A DNA stretch of 64,000 nucleotides from Cristatella mucedo (taxonomy: Eukaryota; Bryozoa; Phylactolaemata; Cristatellidae): assembly GCA_009760855.2 (NCBI GenBank), contig WPIO01000050.1:2773501-2837500 (forward strand), in the 5' to 3' direction. Under the pieces are notes generated by a model that was not told where the DNA came from, searched no databases, and saw only the letters and a program-made list of their open reading frames with translations. How positions within the stretch are numbered: the stretch's first letter is position 1; each line of letters begins with the position of its first letter. Position numbers and translations under genes: made by a program. This document shows positions 1 through 13,494 of this stretch, piece by piece.

Positions 1-304
1 ATGAAAAAAACCTGGTTGCCACTGCGACAGGCACAAGTAAAAACAGAAAATGCCGCACAAGAATCATGCGGCTTACACTTTGGAAACCCCATGAGCAATT
101 TAGGTCCATAATGTCGACAGTAGCCAAGGTGACGATCTTAGTGACCATCACTGGGAACGGGAGGTTTTGCCCACTTCGCGTTATGATACTTCTAGGCAAA
201 ATTGGGTAGCCTGAACGTGTGTACCAGTTCGAATAAATCTGCCTAGCTGTCAGCAAAAAAGTCGTGCGACTGGAGCTTTTTTCTTAAAGAAGGCCGAAAC
301 CCAT
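1..304. other. no gene seen
   Basis: No open frame, repeat or RNA signature was recognised before the LINE fragment that begins near 305. Confidence 0.5.
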
Positions 305-1012
305 GCCTAATATTAATACTAATACATTTGTGTAGCACCATCCGAGAACTTAATCCCTTTCAAGGCATATTACATATTCAGTACAGAAAGCAAGATCAAA
401 TGATTAGTGGCAACATTCGTATGTCAAGCAAACAAAATACGGTTAGAGGAAGCATGCACTGTGTCAACATGCAAATATTGTTAGTGGTAGCATGCACAAT
501 GTGAGCACCTATAAAAACACAAGTCACAAGGATCAACTAAATACTGTGAGAACCATGTGCGTTTTAAGTATTTTTTTAAATATCAAGTCAGATATGCTAT
601 GACACCAGTTTGGACGGAGTTCGTGGCTTTGGGAGCATACGAATTACAGCCACAGTCTCCAAAGGATGTAAGGTTCGTCCGCTATACGTATAGCTAATCA
701 ACTCGATTCAGAAAATTCGGTAGTGAGGTGCCTAGCCATGGTGGAGAGTGGTTCGGATAGTTAGGCTGGAGCTGGAGAATGAAGGGACCTAAAAGTAAGT
801 AACAGAACCTTGAAGTCGATACGCTGCTTGACTGTGAGCCAGTCCATTTCTGGGAGAAGTGGTGTCTTGCAGCAACTGTAATGGTCACGACAGACAAGCC
901 TACCTGCAGAGTTCTACACCAACTGTAAGTGCCTGGTTGCACATGCCGGTAGAACAGCAAGCAGTGGATTACCGAAGTCGATTTCACGAATGCATGGAAC
1001 GTGAACATAAAC
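305..1012 (-). mobile_element. L2/CR1-clade LINE 3' fragment
   Basis: On the minus strand this carries the end of a LINE reverse-transcriptase ORF followed by its 3' UTR. The diagnostic block (VHAF-like, then LQL.QN.TARLVCRE-like) is recognisable but frameshifted. The UTR words GCATGCTGACCCTGTGCATG and the hairpin tail next to an (AAT)n-like end match the other copies in the window. It is decayed and truncated at its 5' side. Confidence 0.8.
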
Positions 1013-4000
1013 AACGCTACCTGTTCGATGTGACTGCCTCTGCCGGGCGATAATCAGGAGAAAACCAGTGGTGACGAGCCTGAAGGTCTGTAATTACATT
1101 CGGCGCACCTTTTGCAAGAGGTTCCAAATTAAAATCTAAGAAATGCACCTGCAGTGGTCTTTTGAGGACAAACAAAGATTTCGGAACGAATCACCTGGCT
1201 GGAGTCGGCGAGGGGGCTTTAACAGTCGGTAGCAATCGTAAGTCAGTTTTGCTTTGGCCGATTAACTTGCACGATTGAAAGCCAGGCTCCTAGTGGCTGC
1301 AGGCGATCCTACGATGAATGTCCGCTTTCAAGTGTGCTAATAACTGCTTAGCATACGTGATCAGACATGCTCCAAAGATCCTGCTCATATAAGCTCATGC
1401 CTTAATTGATGACTGTTTATGGCGTCATTTCTTTTGTGGATCTATATTCCGTTCAAAATTTCCCTTCTCTTCCCCGTTTCCTGGCTTTTGACTAGGTTGA
1501 CACAAGTATAGCTGCTACAATTCTTGTGCCCTCTAGAATAACCTATCCGAGATCACCAGCCAAGAAAAAATTGCCTACAACAAGGGTGCTTCTGCGAGAA
1601 CAAAATTTTCTCTCTTTGGCGAAATCTACAGGGCAGTCACCTATAGGGCCGCTGTCGTGGATTCAAGTAAGACTGGACAAGGTGCTGGTTCAGTCTTAGC
1701 AGCGGCCTGAACTGTATCAATTCTGACCTTCAGCTCCATCACTGGCGACCCAACTCCTCAGCTCACGCTAGTTGAGAGTGCCGGCATGGCGAGCCGGTCA
1801 TACCAGGATTTCCCAATAAGCGCCACGTTCTATTACCTCTCCTCACAGTGTTACCCTCCAATAGGTAATTCTCGGTGTCCGGATATGACGACACAATAAG
1901 CTTTTGTCTTCTTTTCCTTGCTTCAGTCTACCCCCAGCTACTGCAGGCCAACAGCATACCACTCCAAGTTTGAGAGAAGTGGGCACCTATGTGCAGGGGT
2001 GGTGTCGGGTGTAATTTGTGGAGGACGACTCGGGGGCGATGAGTGGTGCGCTCGGGTGAGAATAAGAGGCTCAGACGGCAGCAGCCTTCGTTGTTTCAGG
2101 CACGAGCCCCAATTGCAATGCCGATGTTTGTACACTTGGCTGTAGGCGTACAGCCAGCCCAGAGCAGCCAATCCATTGTCTGAGAGAAATAAGCCGGCGA
2201 GCTAAGTAGCTATCGGGGCGTATAGATCCAGCGTCGTGAACAAAAGCGTCAACACGGCGTTGCCAAGAGCGGCCGTGGGGTGAGGCGTTCCGTCAAAACA
2301 AGAAAGAGCTCCCCACGCGAAGCCCCCTTCGACCGCTCCCCTAAATAGCTTCCGACATGACGCAGCAGCTGCTGCTGCAGTACAGATCGTAGCTGCTGCC
2401 ACCCATGTCCGCCTGCCGCCAGCCGAGCATTCGACCCGGCCGCACACTTCGGCGGCGACCGATATCTGACGGCCTGTGAGCTTGGAGACAGTCCGGGCTC
2501 GCTCAATCAATCGCCGAGCGGCCACAGACGCAGCAGGACGGTAGAAGGCGCCGCCTGGTGGCCGTGCCTCCCGGCGCCACTTGATGAGCAACACAGCGAG
2601 CCATTAATAAGCGAAGGGATAAGGGTAAGTGGCGAAGCAGATTCCTCGCTCCCACTGCGTCCCGAGAAGAGTGCCCTGCCGCTTGATTTGTGTGGGCGCT
2701 ACGCCCTAGTCGCTCAGTCGTTGATATATGGCTGTCATCACGAAGGCAGTGTAGCCAGCCACCTGCTCTTCGGCTCGTCCGACCCACCCACTACCGGCCG
2801 CAAGCTGCCTCGACTCGGACGCAGCTACTTAATCGAGCCAATTTGCAGTGCCTTAAACTCAGTTAGCAGCGACAACTTTTGCCCTTCGTCGGACGTGCTC
2901 GATCGGTACATTATGTACACTGCTTGAGCAGCAGACGGGCATTGGCGGCCTGCGTCGTCAAACTCTAGCCAGACAGGCCTGGCTGCAGGAAGACAGATGG
3001 ACCCTGTCGACGAGCATATTAGCGCATCGGCCGCCAGTAAAATGCCTGTTAGAATGTAGTGCAAGCAAGCCAGGCACATGCATTCCGCATAAGGCTCTAG
3101 TGCCGCCGATGAAGTGTATGCACATTATTAGCCTCTTGCATATCATCCTAACTATACAAACGCACATTGCGAACAGGCCATGTACGAGTTCCGATGATCT
3201 TTCTCTCCGATGCCACAGCTCAGTAAGGGTGGGTTCAGCCACGTTATACTACACACATTGCATTTGATGCCACTATCATAGCTTCATTGAGAGCGAGCTC
3301 TCTTCAATAACTCAAACAGCGGCTGGTGTTCGACCGTGTCTTTTGCAAACGCTTGCAAATAAACGTGTAACGATGTGGTAGCAATAGGGCAGTTATAATT
3401 TATAGTTTGTCCTCAGCAGTATCGGATGCACACGTCCATCTGAAATCCTTGTATTCTTGGTAAGCAGCCTCGATTGACTAGCTAACAGCTCCGGCCACAA
3501 ACGGTAGGCCGCAACCCTAACTACAGGCATGTCGAATGTCACAGGTTTGGGCACCATCAATTCGCACTTCCAGACTTACAATATCTGCATAGCGAAACGT
3601 TCGTGTACTTTGACTCACGTGGGCTTGAATTCTGACCTGTGAGCCGAGGTTATCCAGCATGTGTCTATCGAGCCGATGGCTCCAACCATGGCTTCGGTCT
3701 GTCCGAAATTAGCGAAAGTCGAAACTAGTGTGCTGGTCCCTCAGCTGCAGCGATTAATTTGTCTGAATAGCCGGCAAGCGTGCCCACATTCTGCACAGAC
3801 TGGGTCGTTACGGGTATGGCATGGCTGAAAATGGTGGATCGTGCGAAACTGCTTTTGTCAGCAAACAATGAAGAAAATGAAATCTTATGTGGAACCCTCA
3901 TAAATGCATTCCTTCCGATCCCAGTTTCGCCGATTGCCGCCATTGCATTTCAAGGCCCAAGGGCTGAGGAGAGAATCCGCTGTCGGTTTATATCGGTATG

Positions 4001-4859
4001 CAGCCTCGCTCAAACTGATTCACTCGACTGTTAGCATTGAGAGCATGCCGTGAATACGCACGGCGGCTTGCCGCTTGGCATTAGGCAGACGAGTAAGAGC
4101 TGGTTCAGGTGCAGTGCCACTCGGCCATCTGTGCCACCCTCGTCCGTTCGGGTGCCGCAGGGAGTGCAAAGCGTGAGAAGGCGAATCGTCGTGCATGCCC
4201 GTTGGCAGCCATACGAAATACACGGCTGTCAATAAAACCAACTGCACATCGCCCAACCTTGCACTAGTGCCGATAAGTAAAATGTAACGTAATGTAATGC
4301 ATTCTCGACTGCAAGTCAACAGAGTCGCAAAGACTAAGTAGGTATTACACGAAAGATTTTACTCTAGAACGATAAAAGCCTAAGCATCTTTCCATAAAAA
4401 TAAACCCATAAATAAGCAGCTCACAGCCGGCTCACCCCGGCTGTCTGCTCCTCGTCCTCATGTGACGATGCCTTTCGTAACCCTATGCAGTGGCAAAGCA
4501 AGATTTTCCAGTAGGGGACTGTAGGATACTAGCCGCTAGCAGAGTACCCACTGGAGCACAGCTGCGAATTTTAAGTTTGTCTTAACTTTTTACTTCCGTA
4601 GGTGTGGTCTCTCGTTGCTCTCGAAGACTTGGCTTGAGCTAAAAAATAGTTTCACTCCAAAACTTACGCAGCTGTTATTCTCTCAGTGGCCATTCATCAG
4701 GTTCATCTAACGCCGTTAGTTAGCTCGAAACGACACTCGGCCGATTGCGTTCTTGGGCTCGCCCATCGACCCAGCATCCTGGACGACGTAGCGTGCTAGT
4801 CAGCCCACCTCCGCTTGCTGTTTAATATCCACGCACGTCTCGCTCCATCGCTCGCGTCG
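1013..4859. other. unassigned sequence
   Basis: No gene is supported. Positions 2200-2930 are GC-rich with a 130-codon minus-strand open frame (2594-2202), but no convincing splice borders or motif were found, so it is not called. The rest is mixed-composition single-copy DNA. Confidence 0.4.
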
Positions 4860-5460
4860 ACCTAATGGGTTCTGGTGGACCGACGTCCTGGCTAAATTCG
4901 CACTCCCCACCCCAACCCACTTCTGCTGCCTCAGGCGCCCTAGCAAAAACAATCTGGAGCCGAACGCCCGCCATCGTGTCCGTCGGCGAGAGCTGCGTCT
5001 TTGCAGTCGAGGAGATAGCGGTTGCGGCTCCCGAGCTCCCCGTTTTGCCCTGCTACTGCCAGCCCCAATGCTGAGTGTTCAGAAGCCCAGCAACGGGGCT
5101 TCTCGTCAGGATATATCCGTCGGATGGTGTCCACAAAACTGCAACGAGCAACGGCCAAGATGGTGTTAGCTGACGGCCGAAAATCATGGAGGGCTGTCGG
5201 AACGCGGATTTCCGCGAGAGCCACCAACACTGACAGCGTATCAGCAATTGAACTGTATGTGCGCCGGGTATCAGCAAGTGAATTGTATGTGCGTGCCTTC
5301 CTGTGTAACGTATGTCGTCTAGGCGAAAGCCGAGACGAAGAACGTGAACGATGCCGAAACCGAGAACTGTACGTCTTTCTGCTTCCGCTTCGGTCGGCCA
5401 CTGCTGGGCTCCCTGACGCACCCCCGCGTCTAAAGCACGTTTAGTCTGCACAATTTCGGC
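4860..5460. other. region open on both strands
   Basis: Frames of 140 codons (plus, 5022-5444) and 153 codons (minus, 5401-4940) overlap here. Neither has a recognised motif nor strong splice borders. The shared 30 bp duplication adds to the length of both. At most one could be coding. Confidence 0.25.
5238..5297. repeat. 30 bp tandem duplication
   Basis: Two adjacent copies (5238-5267, 5268-5297) begin GTATCAGCAA and differ at a few positions. Confidence 0.85.
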
Positions 5461-6654
5461 CTACAGCTACCTGAATTAGGATTAGGATCGATCAAGCGTG
5501 AGTAAGGCACTCGGGTTTTAGGTCTCGGGTTTTTATGTATTTTTAAGTAAAACGCCCTTTGCCAAATGTGACGGTCGATTGGCCGAAAATCCGGTCTTCC
5601 ATTTACTTGATTCACTATTATTATCCTTCGAGTATCGCTAGGAGAGGCCGATGCATACTGCTCATCGATTTGTCCGATATTGATTCTTATTCGCTGGCGT
5701 CCCTTCCTCTGAACGCAATGAGCCCTGGCCTCGCAGATAAATTCTGGGAACGAAATAGTCCCGAAACCACTTTCCGCCATTAGAGCTTGCAGGATAAAAT
5801 TGTTCATCGTCGATGCCGCCGACACGTTTCGTTAAAACCACTGTGACCTTAACTGCCGACCTTGAGCTGAGTTAATTCAATTCGCGGCCCTTCATCATCA
5901 GGACGGGCTGCTCGGCGGCCGCGGCAAATGTCGCTCTGCCCTGGCGGCGGCGGGCGTTTCGGCCCGAAGAGCGACCCTCTTCAAGCTCCGCTGACCTCCT
6001 CGCCAATTACGCAACTTGTTTGAGCGTTGTGTAATTGCATAGCTGCAAGATTGCGCCAACTTCCTCAAGCCCCGCCGGCTGGAGCGATATCCTTCAGCTC
6101 TTCCGCTCCGCGAATTACGCAACTGCTTCGAGGCGTGCCTTCGACGCGACCGCTTGCCAGAATCGGAGCGCCGACATCGAGAGCGAGTGTGCACGAGACA
6201 TCCGCTGAAGTAGCAACCCTCGTTTTTGAAATGCACTTACGAACCAGTTCGCCTGGCGGCGGCGTCCGCGGCTCGGCACGTCTCTGACCAAGGCAGAAGC
6301 GATCCAAAACCGTCCGCAATGATTCCCTTCGAGCTGCTGACGTTTTGCTTGTACATCTGTGCGCCAGCATGAACGCGGTTCGCTTAGGCTGACATTTTCC
6401 TAACACGCTTGCAGAAATATGAATCGGTTGCACAGCGCCCTAAGAGAGCATTATCTCCATCCCGGCGTTTCGCATGTGCCTCAATGCTTGAACCCACGAC
6501 CTCACGATCGTTAGCAGCAAGCGAGAACGTTACCACCGGGTCAAACCCACGCCGTGACTTCTGGGGTCGGCTTCGAACGCCCACAATCTGTTCTGAAGAC
6601 GGAAATTTAGTGACGGCGATCCGTTAGATCAGCAGGGGACGTGCTCGCGGCGAC
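5461..6654. other. unassigned sequence
   Basis: No gene, repeat or recognised element was seen. Confidence 0.4.
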
Positions 6655-6658
6655 TAGT

Positions 6659-6773
6659 TGTAGTAGTAGCAGTAGCAGTAGCAGTAGCAGTAGCAGTAGC
6701 AGTAGCAGTAGCAGTAGCAGTAGCAGTAGCAGTAGCAGTAGCAGTAGCAGTAGCAGTAGCAGTAGTAGTAGTA
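6659..6773. repeat. (GTAGCA)n hexanucleotide repeat
   Basis: A near-perfect array of GTAGCA with GTA-only ends. The long Ser, Leu and Ala/Thr runs it creates in open frames are not evidence of a gene. Confidence 0.95.
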
Positions 6774-6861
6774 TTGCGATAGTGACTACGACGAAGCAGA
6801 TGACATGCGAGGGTACGTATTTCAGAGCCGTCGTGTGTGCTGCTCCTGAGCACGCGTCATG

Positions 6862-6867
6862 AAGAGC

Positions 6868-6899
<32 letters not shown>

Positions 6900-6950
6900 C
6901 ACAGACACAGAGACAGACAGAGTAACTGAGAGTGAGAGAAAGCGAGAGTG
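6862..6950. repeat. GA / GACA microsatellite
   Basis: A (GACA)n core is flanked by GA-rich simple sequence. Confidence 0.9.
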
Positions 6951-8089
6951 CATAGCATGCGTACAGGCCCGACCATAAACAAGTGAAACTTCGTGGCAAT
7001 GATAGGTCACGTGCCGGCATGGAGCTCGCCCGTTCGACGGGCGGAACTCGGCTGGGGGGGGGGCTGTAGTTCGTGCAGAAGTAAGCGAGGGATCGGCATG
7101 CCCTTAAGAGCTTTGATCGCTGCAGCTGCCGAGTGATATCGGCCTCGAGGCTTGAGCCTTTCGTCGACGATCGGCGACTTCGTTGGCAGACGCCGGGCTT
7201 CGACACTTTTGAGTGCTCAAATCCTTTTAGCGGCGGTCTCGCGGACTGAACGCTTGCTCGGCAGATTCTAGCGCCAACCAGCACACTTAAGCTAAACGAC
7301 GGCGGCCCGACACGCATCGGCGGCGTTTGATTGAGCCGAGCCAGCGGCCGAGCTTCGGAGAGCGCCGCTCTTATGCAGCCTGGCTGACGCTTCAGGCGTC
7401 GGCCGCCTTCCAGCTACACAGTGGCTCTCTTCCGGCTCGCAGCGGCGAGAGAGCGAGCGACTGGATCGGGTTGGTAGCGCCACAAGATGAGGAGACGTGT
7501 CCGGGCGTGCCGGCAGACGACGCGCCCTCTTACCCCGAAGCGTTGACATGCGTGCGTCACCTAGCCGGCTCGGGCAGCATCCGAAGGGCTGGCAGACGAG
7601 GCGTGGTAGTAACGAGGCTTGGCGGCGACTCCCGATGAGCTTCAGGTCAAGGTCATCCGTGACCACTGAACATCGGCCGCGCCGTCTGTCGCTGGCCACC
7701 GCCCGAGCATCTCGGCTAAAAACCGCCATTTGCGGCGGGCGCAAGCCTCGGCATGAGTCAGCTTCTGCCACATCCACAGTGTTCCGTCAGCTCGGCGGCG
7801 CCATTAGTACTCGCTGCCAGTGGGCAAACGACGTTCAAGCTCAGGCTGCCCTGCTCTACTGCTAGCGCCTTCGCTGCTCAGTCAGCGATTCTTGCGCTCC
7901 GTCTGTCCGCCCACTAGCAGCAGCAGGTCGGTAGATTGTGCGTGCCGCCGTTGCCTGGTTGGACGGGCGGCGCCCAACCGTCCGACCAGCCCGGCATGGC
8001 ACCTAGCGCGCCACCGCGAGATGGGCGAGCGACGAGTAACGTACGTCCTGCCTTTGTCTAGCTATACGTTGACGTCTCGACCGTGGCTG
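6951..8089. other. GC-rich region upstream of the secreted-protein gene
   Basis: High-CpG sequence with overlapping long frames on both strands (for example minus 7777-7292). No splice-bordered exon was supported. It probably contains the promoter and 5' leader of the 8090 gene; no TATA box was identified. Confidence 0.35.
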
Positions 8090-10500
<2,411 letters not shown>

Positions 10501-10965
10501 CCCGTTGTGGCCTATTGCGGCACGAGCGCCTCTCGATCGATGCGAGCGCTGAGAACACCACCGCCGCCACCGCCGCAGAGCAGCTGCCGCGTTCGTCGAG
10601 GCGCGACCGCTGAGGCGGTCGCGAAAGGCTGCGGCGTCGAGCAGCAAACGCTGAAGAACGGCTCGCGGTGTCGTGCCTTCGAGTGCAGCAGGGTCCGGGC
10701 TCGTGCGTCTTGGCTTCACCTCATTCATTGATAACGTAGCTGTTTCGTTCGTACTATGGAATGAAACCGTCAAGCATTTGAATTTGAATAAGGAAATCCC
10801 ATGAAACGAAACCTAACCACCTATCTTACTCTCCGCGAGAATCTGACCAGACAGCGGTATTATCATTGACGACTTTTCGGTGGAGTCGCCTCAAGATAAC
10901 GCCACACTTAGATATTTCAGACACGACGTCAGACTCGTGAGGGAGGGGCATACATCCTGGGCACT

Positions 10966-11080
<115 letters not shown>

Positions 11081-11205
11081 TCCCTCTATTCGGAATACAG
11101 ATTTTTTTCTAATGCTGAGTTTCTTGTGAACTTTTTCTAGCTACGCATGACGTTCTGCCGCTCTAGTCACATCCGTCACGCTGCTCCGCTATACATGAAT
11201 ACAGA

Positions 11206-11346
11206 GGAATTCATTTGCATAGGGCTCAAAGAGAATTGTATCTCAATTCATGCGCTTCGCACGCAACGGGACTCGAGCCCATAACCTCGACCAGGCCTTG
11301 GTCGGGGCGAGCGCCTTAATCACTGGGCCAAAACTGCTGCGTCACA
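11206..11346 (-). mobile_element. SINE-B copy
   Basis: Read on minus: a tRNA-like head with GGTTATGGGCTCGAGTCCC (B-box-like), a short body, then the LINE-like tail with AGATACAATTCTCTTTGAGC and ATGCAAATGAATTC. Divergent from the copy at 16270. Confidence 0.8.
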
Positions 11347-12424
11347 TCGACGCCATTAATAACCGGTTGATCCGTGGTGCCAAGATGGCGCTGTGGCCAA
11401 GAACGCAACTCGGTCGGAGTAGAGCCAGAGAATTCGGTCGCCGGGTTCCACGGTTAATCGCGATTTTTTACTGGAAAATGAGGTCACCAGGATTCCACTC
11501 TTTTGCCGAACGGGCAGCAGACATCGAAAGTGCCGAGAGCATGTAGCTCGGACTGCGCGGCTGAAGTCCGATGTAGTCCCCCTCCCTCTGGAGCGTCGCA
11601 CAGCGAGGGCTTGAGCGAGGAAACGACAAGCACTCGGCGAAATTACAAGACTAAACAAAGTTATAGCTCCGTAAAAATCACCGTTATTCATTAGCTTCAT
11701 TTACCACAGCTGCGAAGCGCGTAGCCGTGTGCGCCGCGTTTTGCGACCGGAAGCGGCTGCGGCGGGCAGTGGTGCGACAGGACCGCATCCTGACGATGAC
11801 CTCGCGGGCACAATTATGGCTCGCTGCGCTCACAAAAGCTTTATCAGGTGTATTATTATTATTACAAGGGTCATTCGACGCGTCCCGTTATGCGCAGGAG
11901 CGTAGCTCGATTCGACGGCCGCCTCAGTGCTTGCAGATTTGCGACGTTCAATAATGTCGCAAGACTTTCCGAGCTTGGCAAACCGACGGCGGCGGCGGTG
12001 GCGACGACGTGGGTAAAGCGACGGGCGCTATCGCAGGTCACGAGTCCGCTTGTGCTGGTAAACCTCTGGCGGCAGCGGCGCCCGTTGGTAGTTTCGTCGC
12101 TTCTGTTGAGAATTGAACCTCGCGACTGTGCGTTCGCGGGCAGAGTGCGCAATTTGTTATGGCCGCCAGATTCGAATCCAACATCTCCATCAAGGCAACT
12201 GTGTCGTGTGATCAAAGCATGAAGTCGGCCAACCTCCGAATCGCAGTCCCTAAACGACGCTGCACTCCCACGTCCACTCGCTTTGCATTTCAACTCGCAC
12301 CACTGCGACATAGCTGCACGGCCTCGTGTCGCAAATCGTCGTTCGGTGGCTGCATGTAAAAGCTACGCCCTGCTTCAAATTGAAAGATGTGCTGGAAAGA
12401 CTCGGCACTGTATAGTAAAAAAAC

Positions 12425-12470
12425 AGTAGAATTCATTTGCGAGGTGCCTTCACAGAACTGAATCTCTATC
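12425..12470 (-). mobile_element. SINE-B tail remnant
   Basis: Contains GAATTCATTTGCGAGGTGCC and an AACTGAATCTCTAT-like word on the plus strand, the reverse of the SINE-B tail. No head is left. Confidence 0.5.
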
Positions 12471-12514
12471 GTTAATGGCAAACACCGTGACCCCTGAGAC
12501 AAACCAGGGCGGCG

Positions 12515-13106
12515 GTGACCATAAATTGGACACGAGAATCATGCAGCGAGGCAATTTTCGACGTCGCCGGAGGTGACGTCGCAAGAAGCGGTAGCGGCGT
12601 AGCCTGCGGGCGGTGCGGCAGCGGCACATGCGGCAACTGCCGCCGCACTCAGTGGAGGAAATCGCCTCTTGCTGCTATCGGCAATCGGGTCGGGGCCAAG
12701 ACGCGCAACGAGATAGAACTTTCATTGGAGCGAATGCAGCGAAGCGGCATCGTCCTCGAAGTGGCCGCGTCACCATTGAGCCGAAATGGCAGCCGATCGC
12801 GACCCGAACCAGAGGCGGCCAATAGCAAGCGAGCTGCCGAATCGAATGGAAGGGTGGGCGGAGGGGGAGCGCTGGGGCGCCGGAGCCTCTCAGGGAGGGA
12901 AAGGGGCCCAGGCGTCGCAGCGCCCGACCGGTTGGCACCCTTCGGAGGACGGGGGCCCGCTGATTGGGCCCCGCGGGCCCCCGTAGGATCCCCTCGCGCA
13001 CCGCTCCGTGCGCGAGAACGCGAGCGGCGCTCCGCTGCGGCTGCGGCGCCCCGCACTGCAGACGCCGGCAGTCTGCTCGGCGCACCCTCTGGCGGCATCT
13101 GCAGGT
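12515..13106 (+). other. open frame ending at a donor; doubtful exon
   Basis: A 197-codon plus frame ends at a strong donor, ATCTGCAG|GTGAGC (13106/13107). It overlaps the expected 3' UTR of the CNBD2-like gene and is GC-rich, where chance frames are common. It could be a plus-strand exon, but no acceptor, partner exon or motif supports this. Confidence 0.15.
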
Positions 13107-13155
13107 GAGCGCTTGAGAGCGGGAGCGGCCGCGTCAGAGGCCGCCACTACGTCGC

Positions 13156-13494
13156 TCAGAAAGTGCAGCGCTGCAGCAACGCCGGCAGCAGCTGGCTCGC
13201 GCAGCGTTCGCCGCCGCGCGACCCCGAGGCGGCGGCGGCGGCGGCCTCGAGGCAGCGGGCTATTTCGCTCTTCCTGTAGGCGTCCCAGTCGAGCAGGACG
13301 CCGAGCGCGACCCGCAGCTGCCTCTCGGTGGGGCTCGGCGCCACGCGGATGCGCAGGTGGCCGAGCGTGGCTTCGGTGCAGTGCTGCAGGAAGAGCTTCT
13401 TGCTCAGGAGAATGAGCTCGGCACCGTTGCTGACGAGCGAAACGGACACCTCGCTGCGCCGGAAATGCGGGTCGAACGCGAGCGTGTCAAGTCC
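13156..13494 (-). CDS. CNBD2: CNBD2-like exon 11 (terminal)
   Basis: The acceptor TTCCGTCTGCAG|GGACTT lies in phase 0 and continues exon 10 as DAF|GLDTLAF. It carries the end of CNB fold 2 ([18 protein letters not shown]), then the conserved tail [14 protein letters not shown] and [17 protein letters not shown] short poly-Ala/Ser/Gly C-terminus ends at TGA (13158-13156). 112 residues. Confidence 0.9.
   Translation of the reverse strand, partial: GLDTLAFDPHFRRSEVSVSLVSNGAELILLSKKLFLQHCTEATLGHLRIRVAPSPTERQLRVALGVLLDWDAYRKSEIARCLEAAAAAASGSRGGERCASQLLPALLQRCTF

Noticed and set aside
6629-6862. Long Ser, Leu or Ala/Thr homopolymer frames
   Set aside because: They are translations of the (GTAGCA)n array on both strands, not genes.
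7292-7777. 161-codon minus-strand frame
   Set aside because: No splice sites, domain or start context; competing plus frames are equally open.
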